Assembly: GCA_947448525.1 (NCBI GenBank)
Contig: CANFNV010000008.1
Coordinates: forward strand, 1 to 64,000
Origin: Flavobacteriaceae bacterium
Lineage (GTDB): Bacteria; Bacteroidota; Bacteroidia; Flavobacteriales; Flavobacteriaceae
Reading direction: 5' to 3'
Length of the DNA: 64,000 nt
A program made the translations under genes and the position numbers. Below, one piece after another: positions 49,069 to 57,800 of this stretch (the stretch's first letter is position 1; each line of letters begins with the position of its first letter). Below the pieces are notes generated by a model. The model was not told the DNA's origin and did not search any database. It saw only the letters and a program-made list of their open reading frames with translations.

Positions 49069-50103
49069 TTAAACTAAATAAAAGAATGTAAATACAAAAA
49101 CCCAAACTAAATCGACAAAGTGCCAGTAAAGGCCTACTTTTTCAATCATTTCATAGGTTCTTCTTTTTTCATAAGTTCCTAACAGAACATTAAGAAAAAT
49201 AATTATGTTAATCATCACTCCAGAAAACACGTGAAATCCGTGAAAACCTGTGATGAAGAAGAAGAAATCGGCAAACAATTTACTTCCGTATTCGTTTCTT
49301 TGTAAGTTAGCTCCTTCAACTACCAAAGTCGCATCAGCCAATCTTCTTTCAGATTCTGTTCTTGATAAAATAAACTTATGTTTTGGAGAATTTAATGCTT
49401 TGTTTTCATTAAGTCCTTTTGCAGTTAAAATCGTTTCAGGTGTGTTAATTGTTTCAATTCTAACCAATAAATCAGGATGTGATTTAAAACCCGCTTGAAT
49501 TTGTTCTACAGAATAAGTTGGTAAAGAAGACTCTTCCATGAACCATTTCCCTTTTCCTCTGGTAAGTTGCTCTCTTTCTTTTGGAATACTAGTGTCTGCA
49601 AATTCTTCTAAAGCAACTCGTTTTCCAGTAGCGTCAACAAATTGAAGGAGACTTCCTCCTTTTGTTTCAATAGCTCCGTATTCACCATGAATAAAGTTTT
49701 TCCACTCCCATGCTTGTGAACCTACAAAGATTAAACCTCCAATAATGGTTAAAAACATGTAGAAAGCTACTTTACTTTTGTTCATGTGATGACCTGCATC
49801 AACAGCCAATACCATTGTTACAGAAGAGAAAATTAAAATAAAGGTCATTAATGCTACATAATACATTGGAGCCGCAACACCATGCATGAATGGAAAGTGT
49901 GTAAACACTTCATCGGCTAAAGGCCAAGTTTCGATAAATTTAAATCTTGAAAACCCGTAAGCAGCCAAAAAACCAGAAAAAGTTAATGCATCCGAAACGA
50001 TGAAAAACCACATCATTAATTTTCCGTAACTTGCTCCTAATGGCTCATTTCCGCCATCCCATGTTTTCCCTACAGTATTTGCAGTAGTAACTGTCGATCC
50101 CAT
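49069..50103 (-). CDS. Cytochrome c oxidase subunit III with large periplasmic-loop insertion
   Basis: 344 residues. The membrane core is subunit III: KLMMWFFIVSDALTFSGFLAAY, PMYYVALMTFILIFSSVTMVLA, FLTIIGGLIFVGSQAWEW, and after the insertion FFFFITGFHGFHVFSGVMINI and the final YWHFVDLVWVFVFTFFYLV, all typical. Between the third and fourth helices, residues about 144-272 form an extra soluble domain of about 130 residues rich in Glu, Thr and Leu (GSLLQFVDATGKRVALEEFAD ...). I do not recognise this insertion. Subunits I and II are not in the window. It is the third gene of the cyoE-cox3-cox3-cox4 unit. Confidence 0.92.
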   Translation of the reverse strand: MGSTVTTANTVGKTWDGGNEPLGASYGKLMMWFFIVSDALTFSGFLAAYGFSRFKFIETWPLADEVFTHFPFMHGVAAPMYYVALMTFILIFSSVTMVLAVDAGHHMNKSKVAFYMFLTIIGGLIFVGSQAWEWKNFIHGEYGAIETKGGSLLQFVDATGKRVALEEFADTSIPKEREQLTRGKGKWFMEESSLPTYSVEQIQAGFKSHPDLLVRIETINTPETILTAKGLNENKALNSPKHKFILSRTESERRLADATLVVEGANLQRNEYGSKLFADFFFFITGFHGFHVFSGVMINIIIFLNVLLGTYEKRRTYEMIEKVGLYWHFVDLVWVFVFTFFYLV

Positions 50104-50127
50104 AAAAAGTTGTTGTTAAAAAGTTCC

Positions 50128-50135
50128 CAAATTTA
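50128..50135 (-). promoter_or_regulatory. Possible internal -7 box before the longer cox3
   Basis: Minus-strand TAAATTTG, exact TAnnTTTG match 25 bases before the ATG at 50103, in the 42-bp gap between the two cox3 genes. No -33 element. It could give extra transcription of cox3-cox4. Confidence 0.3.
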
Positions 50136-50145
50136 CATTTTTTTC

Positions 50146-50724
50146 TTATTTAAAGAAATATAAAAACAAAAATAAATAAATCCACAAGAAATCAAGAAAG
50201 TGCCAATACATTGCACCTAGCTCAATACCAAGAAATTGAGTTGAATTGTACTTTTGTTTAAAATGATTATAAATTATAATCAATAGTGATAGTATTCCGC
50301 CTGATAGGTGTGCGAGGTGAACATATACCAATACATAGAGAAACGAAATGGTAATTGAACCGGCTCCTCCAACAGGATATAAATGACTTTCGAAAAGCTG
50401 ATTGAATCCTTGAAACTGAAAAAAAACAAAACCTAATCCAAGGACCAATGTTGCCAATAAAAAAGAAGTTGTAGCTTTTCTGTTATCATTTTTTATTGCT
50501 CTTTTGGATAAGTGAATGGTTATACTACACAACAAAATAATTGCAGTGCTAAAGAAAAATGCGGTTGGCATTTGAAAATCCTTAAGCCAGTCGGGTCTTG
50601 ATTTACTGACTACTAAGGCACTGGTTAGACCTGCAAACATCATGGTCATGCTTATCATTGCAAAAATCAACAAAAGCTTGTAAGATCTTGCTGTTCGCGC
50701 TTTATATTCTTCTGCTGTCATCAT
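50146..50724 (-). CDS. Cytochrome c oxidase subunit III (short form)
   Basis: 192 residues with five membrane helices: YKLLLIFAMISMTMMFAGLTSALVVS, FFFSTAIILLCSITIHLS, SFLLATLVLGLGFVFFQFQGF, TISFLYVLVYVHLAHLSGGILSLLIIIYN and the last ELGAMYWHFLDFLWIYLFLFLYFF. The LAHLSGG and YWHFLDFLW motifs are signatures of subunit III. It starts 3 bases after the cyoE stop, so it is translated with it. Two consecutive subunit III genes of different length are usual in Bacteroidota oxidase clusters. Confidence 0.92.
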   Translation of the reverse strand: MMTAEEYKARTARSYKLLLIFAMISMTMMFAGLTSALVVSKSRPDWLKDFQMPTAFFFSTAIILLCSITIHLSKRAIKNDNRKATTSFLLATLVLGLGFVFFQFQGFNQLFESHLYPVGGAGSITISFLYVLVYVHLAHLSGGILSLLIIIYNHFKQKYNSTQFLGIELGAMYWHFLDFLWIYLFLFLYFFK

Positions 50725-50726
50725 AT

Positions 50727-51632
50727 TTATCGTAAAAATTTATCCGTTATATATATTATTTGTAATAATGTTAGATAACCAACGCTCACCAACATTAAGG
50801 TTCTTGCTGCTTTTGGTGTTCGCAACTTGTATAATTTTGCTCCATAAAAAAGCATCCATAATCCTAAAATAAAAACTAAAATTGCTGAAATGGAAGTTAT
50901 GTGTAATTGACCTGTAAATCCGAAATAAGGCAAAAGTGAAGCCACAATTAACCAAAGTGTATATAATATAATTTGAATTGCCGTTTTATTGTCTCTTTGT
51001 CCAGTCGGTAACATAAAGAATCCTGCTTTTTGATAATCTTCAAATAAAAACCATCCAATTGCCCAAAAGTGTGGAAACTGCCAAAAAAATTGTATCATAA
51101 ACAAAGTTCCAGCTTCTATTCCAAAATGATTTGTAGCAGCCACCCAACCCAACATAAACGGAATTGCACCAGGAAAAGCCCCAACAAAAACCGACAATGG
51201 AGTCATCGTTTTTAACGGCGTATAAACACTTGTGTATAGAAATATAGATATAGCACCAAACATTGCCGTTTTGGGATTGATTAGATACAATAGAATTAAT
51301 CCTATAATGGTTAGCAAACTGGCAAGAAACAAAGCAACATTGGGCGACATTCTACCTGCTGGAACCGGACGGTTTTTGGTTCTGTCCATCAAAGCATCCA
51401 AATCTTTTTCGATTACCTGATTGAATGCGTTTGAGGCACCAACCATGCAATAACCACCAATTGCCAAAATCAATAACGTTATCCAACTAAATGGATGTTT
51501 ATCAGAATTAAATCCTAGTAAATAGCCCGCAATGGAAGAAAAAACTACGCTAATTGCCAAGCCAGCTTTAGTGATTTGTTTAAAATCGTGGTAGATTTTT
51601 ATTGGAGAATATGGAGATTGGGTGTTGTCCAA
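50727..51632 (-). CDS. cyoE: Protoheme IX farnesyltransferase (haem O synthase)
   Basis: 301 residues if it starts at the TTG at 51632. This start is fixed by the promoter at 51658-51689: the only in-frame ATG (51695) lies upstream of the -7 box. The enzyme adds a farnesyl group to haem b to make haem O. It is a UbiA-type protein with about nine membrane helices, the first Asp-rich motif NAFNQVIEKDLDALMDRTKNRPVPAGR near residue 65, and the second near DYQKAGFFMLP. It heads the cyoE-cox3-cox3-cox4 unit. Confidence 0.95.
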   Translation of the reverse strand: MDNTQSPYSPIKIYHDFKQITKAGLAISVVFSSIAGYLLGFNSDKHPFSWITLLILAIGGYCMVGASNAFNQVIEKDLDALMDRTKNRPVPAGRMSPNVALFLASLLTIIGLILLYLINPKTAMFGAISIFLYTSVYTPLKTMTPLSVFVGAFPGAIPFMLGWVAATNHFGIEAGTLFMIQFFWQFPHFWAIGWFLFEDYQKAGFFMLPTGQRDNKTAIQIILYTLWLIVASLLPYFGFTGQLHITSISAILVFILGLWMLFYGAKLYKLRTPKAARTLMLVSVGYLTLLQIIYITDKFLR

Positions 51633-51657
51633 AGGTGTTTTGAAATTAAAACTGCTG

Positions 51658-51689
51658 CAAAAGTAGTTTATCAAAAAGGATTTGACAAA
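51658..51689 (-). promoter_or_regulatory. Promoter of the cyoE-cox transcript
   Basis: Minus strand TTTG (51689-51686), a 20-bp spacer and TACTTTTG (51665-51658), an exact Bacteroidota -33/-7 pair. It gives a leader of about 18 nt to the TTG at 51632 and shows that the longer cyoE reading frame is not translated. Confidence 0.8.
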
Positions 51690-51716
51690 AAACAAACCAT
51701 AAAATTAATTAAAATT

Positions 51717-53810
51717 CTAATAATCAAAATACCAATTAAAAATATCACATCGCAATCCGATAGAAAACCAGGTGGTGCTTTCTTTTTTTATTGTATCGGT
51801 TTCTAATGTTGGCTTGAAATTTCTATAAATAAGACTTCCAAAAAGCTTTAAATTGGTTGCTGGATTTATTAAATAACCTGCTTGTAAATCGGTAATAAAA
51901 ATAGTGGTTTTATTTCCTTGTCCTACAACAACACCATTATCAAAAGGGCGGTTATCATTGTAATTCAAATAAATATTTCCACCATAATTAGTTGTTGCAT
52001 CAAAATCCAAACCGCGAACTCCCATAGTGACTTTTGCATCAGCAAAATAGCGTCCTTTGTGGTACCTTGCAATGGCAATTAACTCTTTTGCATTTCCTCC
52101 CCATTGATGCCCTAAACTTTGATTGTAGGTTCCATAATTGGTAATCACATCGCTATGTGAATAAACATAGGGGCGAATATGATTGTATTCTACTTGCAAC
52201 AATAAATTATCAATATGGAACGCATTGAAGTACTTAGCTCCTATTTGGTATGCAAATTTATTTTTCCAGCTGTTGTTTCCAGATTTAACTTCGGTTAATG
52301 AAAATTCGTCAATTAGAAATTGTCCGTAGAAGTTAACTTGATTATTCCATTTGTATTTAGAGGTAAATCCAAGTAACGCATTTCCGCTTTTGGACGATGA
52401 AGAAATTTCTACTGCACGATAAAAAATAATTGGATTTACAAAACTCATATCAAAACCACGATTGTTTTGGTTAGCCCAAACAACCGATTCAAACATTCCC
52501 AAATTGAATCTTTTGGTAACGTTCCAACTTAAATAGTGATTCGCCACATATTTTGAAGCATACGTTCCGTCTACTGTAACCGCATCGCGAACATCTTTTA
52601 GCCACATGTAAGTATTGGTATATTTGATTTTCCAAAAGGTAGTGTTGATTTTAAAATAAGGATAAGGAGTTACTCCGTCTGTTAAAAATAACGAACGGTA
52701 TCCATCCCCAATAAAGTTTCTACCATAACCCAATTGCAAGTCGATAAATTTGTTAGGAGTGTAGGTAAAATTAGCTTCTGCCATAGGAAAATCGAAGGCA
52801 TTTGTTTTGAAGGTCTTGGCTATTCCCATTCCTGGTATAATAGCCGGATTTCCACCAGATGGCTGTATCGAAACCGCATAATTGTTATAATAATCGGCAA
52901 ATTTACCTTGGCTTTCGTAAATGGTTGAAGTGAAGTTCAATTGACTTCCTATTTCGCCACGGACTTGAACACCGCGAGTGTTGATATATGAAGATGTACT
53001 AGTACTTGAGGTACTTTTACCCATTTGCAAATCAACAATTGGATTCAAAGTAAACCAATACCCATCACCTTGAAGGGCAACGGTATTTTCATTCCAAATT
53101 TTTCTTCCCCACCAAGATGTTTTATTTTTCATCAACTTTTCATTCTCAGATTCTAAATTGTAGTATTTAGAAACTTCACTATAAGTATACGGTTTGGAAG
53201 CGGTGTGATTATTACTTCCCACTTGATTCATAGCTGGATCAAATTGAGCATAATAACTATGAGAAAAGGGAATGCTTAAATGGCTTTGAAACTGCGGATT
53301 TTTAAATTTTTGATACGCAATACTATCAAATTCTGTGAGTTCTTTGTTTTTGTCTTTTAAAGCATATAAAGTACTTTGAGGTTTTTCTTCTTCAGGTTTA
53401 GATTCTGCAGGATTCTGTAATGGAATAGCTATTTTAATGGTGTATTTAGAATACGTTGGTTTTCCATTGAAAGTTGGCGGACTAACAATTGGCATTTTTT
53501 CAAATACACGTTTACTTTCATTCACCAAATCTTCGTCATTGGAATCAACATATTGCACTTTGAATATTCCTTTATCATCCACTTCAAAAAGAACAATAAT
53601 AGAACCTTTATAATTATTTTGCTTTAATTTATTGGATACCTGAAAGTTATTATATACAAAAGTTTGCACTTCATTATTAAAGCAAGATTCTAGTAGTTTG
53701 CCTTGTACGTTTTGACAATTTGGAAAAACAGGCATTTGCTCACTACTTTTTTGAGCTGATGCTATTGTAATTGAAATCAATAAAAGAACAAGCGTGATTT
53801 TTTTTAACAT
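51717..53810 (-). CDS. remB: RemB-like gliding motility outer-membrane protein
   Basis: 697 residues. Signal peptide to SAQ near residue 19. Residues 25-135 resemble a TonB C-terminal fold: VFPNCQNVQGKLLESCFNNEV, then YKGSIIVLFEVDDKGIFKVQYVDSN and the closing FEKMPIVSPPTFNGKPTYSKYTIKIAIPLQ. After a linker, residues 200-697 are a large outer-membrane barrel of Wzi/capsule-assembly type, with LQLGYGRNFIGDGYRSLFLTD and a terminal aromatic strand IFNWYFDY. This architecture and length are those I associate with RemB of Flavobacterium, a gliding motility protein. It follows deoC by 15 bp. The gene name is from memory of the family and not confirmed. Confidence 0.65.
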   Translation of the reverse strand: MLKKITLVLLLISITIASAQKSSEQMPVFPNCQNVQGKLLESCFNNEVQTFVYNNFQVSNKLKQNNYKGSIIVLFEVDDKGIFKVQYVDSNDEDLVNESKRVFEKMPIVSPPTFNGKPTYSKYTIKIAIPLQNPAESKPEEEKPQSTLYALKDKNKELTEFDSIAYQKFKNPQFQSHLSIPFSHSYYAQFDPAMNQVGSNNHTASKPYTYSEVSKYYNLESENEKLMKNKTSWWGRKIWNENTVALQGDGYWFTLNPIVDLQMGKSTSSTSTSSYINTRGVQVRGEIGSQLNFTSTIYESQGKFADYYNNYAVSIQPSGGNPAIIPGMGIAKTFKTNAFDFPMAEANFTYTPNKFIDLQLGYGRNFIGDGYRSLFLTDGVTPYPYFKINTTFWKIKYTNTYMWLKDVRDAVTVDGTYASKYVANHYLSWNVTKRFNLGMFESVVWANQNNRGFDMSFVNPIIFYRAVEISSSSKSGNALLGFTSKYKWNNQVNFYGQFLIDEFSLTEVKSGNNSWKNKFAYQIGAKYFNAFHIDNLLLQVEYNHIRPYVYSHSDVITNYGTYNQSLGHQWGGNAKELIAIARYHKGRYFADAKVTMGVRGLDFDATTNYGGNIYLNYNDNRPFDNGVVVGQGNKTTIFITDLQAGYLINPATNLKLFGSLIYRNFKPTLETDTIKKESTTWFSIGLRCDIFNWYFDY

Positions 53811-53825
53811 CCTAGTATAATATAA

Positions 53826-54569
53826 TTAATAATCAATTGTTGTTGTTTCACCATTTGCTATAGATTTGGCAGTAGAAGTTCCGATTCTTTTAACACCAAA
53901 ACAAATCATTTCTATAGCTTCTTCATAGGTTCTCACCCCGCCAGCAGCTTTAATTGAAAGTGGTGACGCATTTTCGAGCATCATGATAATATCCGAAACC
54001 TGGGTACCATTGGGCAGCCCATTTGGTGTGGTATAAAAACCTGTTGATGATTTTACAAAAACAGAACCATAGTAATCTTCTTTAAAGTTAGCCATCACTA
54101 CATTTTTTATCAAGGTGGATAATTGAATAATTTGATTGGCATTTAAAGCAGCTACTTCAATGATCCATTTTACAATTTTATGATGCGATAAACCTAATTT
54201 AGTTCCTTCTAAAATTTCATTTTTTACCAAATCAATTTCACCCCTTTTAAAAGCTTCATAATTGCAGACATAGTCTAAATCATCGGCTCCATCTTCGATA
54301 GCTTGATTTGCTTCTGCTAGTTTGTCTTGAAGTGATTCTGTTCCTTCATGGAAACCTATAACGGTTCCAACAGTCACTACCGAATTGGAATTGGTTATCA
54401 TTTGTTTAGCCAATTTTACCATATCTGGGCGAATCATAATTAATTTAAAACGCTCATCAATGGCTTCCTGGATATATTTTTGAACTACTTTTTTATTTTC
54501 AGCAACCGATAGCCCAGCTTGTTCTGGAGTTTTTAAATAGGTTGAATCCAAATAATGTTTGATGTTCAT
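53826..54569 (-). CDS. deoC: Deoxyribose-phosphate aldolase
   Basis: 247 residues from the ATG at 54569; a longer reading adds 19 residues of hydrophobic non-conserved sequence. DeoC cleaves 2-deoxyribose 5-phosphate into glyceraldehyde 3-phosphate and acetaldehyde. The class I aldolase core is present: LDSTYLKT at the start, VVTVGTVIGFHEGTES, EDGADDLDYVCNYEAF with conserved Asp, KWIIEVAAL, the Schiff-base Lys in FVKSSTGFYT near residue 168, and KAAGGVRTYEEAIEMI with the second conserved Lys. A minus-strand TATTTTTG lies at 54624-54631, about 55 bases upstream. remB follows on the same strand. Confidence 0.96.
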   Translation of the reverse strand: MNIKHYLDSTYLKTPEQAGLSVAENKKVVQKYIQEAIDERFKLIMIRPDMVKLAKQMITNSNSVVTVGTVIGFHEGTESLQDKLAEANQAIEDGADDLDYVCNYEAFKRGEIDLVKNEILEGTKLGLSHHKIVKWIIEVAALNANQIIQLSTLIKNVVMANFKEDYYGSVFVKSSTGFYTTPNGLPNGTQVSDIIMMLENASPLSIKAAGGVRTYEEAIEMICFGVKRIGTSTAKSIANGETTTIDY

Positions 54570-54752
54570 GACTTCTTTTACAAAGGATAAAGGTACAAAA
54601 AAACTATATCGAATGTAGAACTTCAAAAATAGAAAGTATTTTATAAATATATAGGTTGTTTTTAAAAGTATAATTCAAATGAATAATTGATAGTATAGAT
54701 TTTTTATAAACTGGTTTAAACTTACGTAAAGAAGGGAAATTCAAAATAAGGC

Positions 54753-54786
54753 AAAAAAAAGAGGCTGTCTTTTTAAGACAGCCTCT
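54753..54786 (-). terminator. Terminator of the 1975-residue T9SS protein gene
   Basis: 12-bp perfect stem AGAGGCTGTCTT / AAGACAGCCTCT with a 3-nt loop, followed on the minus strand by T8. It lies 22 bases after the stop at 54809. Confidence 0.93.
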
Positions 54787-54808
54787 ATAAACATAATTTT
54801 ATAAAAAC

Positions 54809-57800
54809 TTAGTTTTTGATAATCTTTTTAACAATTACTTCATTAGATGAATTAGTAAATTTCACGAAATAAATACCATTTGAATACGAACTAACATTTT
54901 CAGAGATATTATTTCTTCCAGCTTCTAAAGAGAAGTTTCTTTCAGATACTAAAATACCATTAATAGAGTAAATCTGCATATTAACATTTGATGGAACTTC
55001 AGTATCAAAATTCACATTAAAAATATCATTTGCAGGATTAGGATAAATTTCAACATTGTTGAAGTTATTAGTTACATTTTCTTCAACTAATTTAGCTGTA
55101 CATCCAGTAGCAGCTGTTAAAGTTATAGATTTAGTAGTAGTACTACTTCCTACAAAGTTAATTGAAGCTATAACAATTTTTTTAATTGCAACTGTAGCAA
55201 AATTTGAAGGATATTTAACAGTAAAGGTTAAATCTGATGTAACCAATGTTGTAGTAGTATTATCTGGACTACTAGGAGAGGAAACGTCAGATCCAATTGG
55301 ACCAGTAATGCTGTAAGAAGTCGCACCTTTAGGAGCAGTAATTGTGTAAGTTACTGATGTATTAGGACAAACAGCAGTTGCACCTCCAACTGTAGCTACT
55401 ACAGTAGGTAATGCAGCAGTTAATTTTAATAATTTTGCTGTAGAAGAAAGTCCTGTATTAACAGTTGATGACATTCCAACATAATTTACTGCTTTAACAC
55501 CAATATTTAAACTGGTAGTTGCATTAGGAACCTCTGCAAAGTTTACAAAGATTACGTTAGAAGTACTTACGTTAGAACTATTAACATCAGCACTAGATAC
55601 TCCATTAGGTAACTCCCATAAATAAGACGTTGCATTTGCAGCAACTGCAGCAGTTAATTTTAAAGAAGTAGCTGTACGACCATAAACACTAATATCAGTT
55701 ATTGCAGTTGTTGCAGCTGTACCAGATAATGCAGGATTAGTTAATACTAAAGTAGCAGGTGCAGCAGGTGCAGCAGCTGTAGTAGCTAAAACTTTATCAG
55801 TAGATGAACCAACACCATTTGCGGCTTTTACTTTAAATGAAAGTGCAGTTACACCCGATAAAACGTTAGCTAATTGTACAGTAATAACATTTGTGTTACC
55901 ACCGCTTAATTGAGTTACTCCATCAGGTAAAGTCCATGAATAAGAAGTAGCATTTGTTGTAGCAGCAGCAGTTAACTTAAGATTAGTACTAGTACCTAAG
56001 TAATTAGTAACATTAGTAATAGCAGTTGTTGATGTTGTTGTTGATAAAACCAAAGAAGCAGGTGTTGCAGGTGCAGCAACTGTAGTAGCTAAAACTTTAT
56101 CATTAGATGAACCAACACCATTTACAGCTTTCACTTTAAATGAAAGTGAAGTTACACCAGATACGTTAGCTAATTTTACAGTAATAACATTTGTGTTATT
56201 ACCGCTTAATTGAGTTACTCCGTCAGGTAAAGTCCATGCATAAGAAGTTGCATTTGTAGCAACAGCAGCAGTTAACTTAAGAGTTGTATCAGTACCTACA
56301 TAAATACTTGGATTAGTAATAGCAGTTGTAGCTGCAGTTCCTGATAATGCCGGATTAGTTAAAACTAGAGAAGCAGGTAAAGATGGAACAGCATTTGTAA
56401 CAGCTAATGTTTTATCAGTAGAAGATGATAAATTGTTAACCGCTTTCACATTAAATGAAAGAGACGTTACACCAGCTTGAACACCAGCTAATTTTACAGT
56501 AATAACATTTGTGTTATTTCCGCTTAATTGAGTTACTCCATCAGGTAAAGTCCATGTATAAGAAGTAGCATATGGAGAAGCAGTTGCAGTTAAAGTAAGA
56601 GGTGTTTGAGTACCTACATAAATACTTGCATTTGTAATAGCTGTTGTAGCAGCTGTTCCAGTTAATGCAGCATTAGTCATTTTAATTGCTGCAGGTACTG
56701 CAGGAGCACTAATTGTAGCTGTCAAAGTTGTAGCAAGTGAAGTACCAAGACTGTTAGTTGCTTTTACAGAAAATAAAAGAGAAGTCACAGTTGATGCAAC
56801 ATCAGCTAATTTCACAGTAATTACATTTGAGGTAGTACCACTTAGTTGTGTTACTCCTAAAGGTAAAGTCCAAATATAAGAAGCAGCATTTGCAGATGCA
56901 GCAGCAGTTAACGTAAGCACTTTATTAGTACCAGCATAACTACTTACATTAGTAATAGCAGTTGTAGAACTTACAGCAACATCTGTTAATTTTAATGTAG
57001 CTGGTTTAACAGCAACAGCAACAGGAGCAGTAGTAAATAATTTTAATAATTTAGCCGTAGAAGTTGTAGCTGGATCAAGTGACGAGTTATCAGTTGAAGA
57101 TGATCCTACGAAATTTTTAGCTTTTACACCAATGTATATACTTGTTGAAGTAATAGCAGCAAATTTCACTTCAATTATTCTAGAAGTTAAATCAGTTGAT
57201 AGTGCAGTAACACCTGAAGGTAATGCCCACTCATAAGAAGTAGCTAAATCAGAAGCAGCAGCAGTCAATGTTAATGCTGTATCAGTTCCTTTGTATAAAG
57301 CAATATCTGTAATTGGAGTTGTTGGAGTAGCAGCAGCTGGATTAGTTAATACTAATGAATCTGGAGCAACTGGCACAGTAGCAGTTACGTTTAATAATTT
57401 AGTTGAAGAAGATCCAACGAAATTTTTAGCTTTTACACCAATATTTAAACTAGTAGTTCCAGCTGGAATGCTAGAAAAGTTAACTTGGATACTGTTTGAA
57501 TTTAAATTAGTAGATACAGCAGTAACTCCTGCAGGCAATACCCACTCATAAGAAGTAGCTAAATCAGATGCAGCAGCAGTTAATGTTAATGCAGTAGATG
57601 TACCACCATAAACAGTAATGTCTGTAATTGCAGCAGTTGAAGATGCCGCTGGATTAGTCAATACTAATGAAGCAACAGCAGCTGGCACAGTAGCAGTTAA
57701 ATTTAATAATTTAGTTGTAGAAGTTCCATAAACGTTTATAGCTTTTACACCAATATTTAAACTAGTTGTTCCAGCAGAAATACTAGAAAGGTTAACTTGG

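Noticed and set aside
54570..54626. Longer start for DeoC
   Set aside because: The added residues are hydrophobic and not conserved in the aldolase family; MNIKHYLDSTYLKT is the expected N-terminus.
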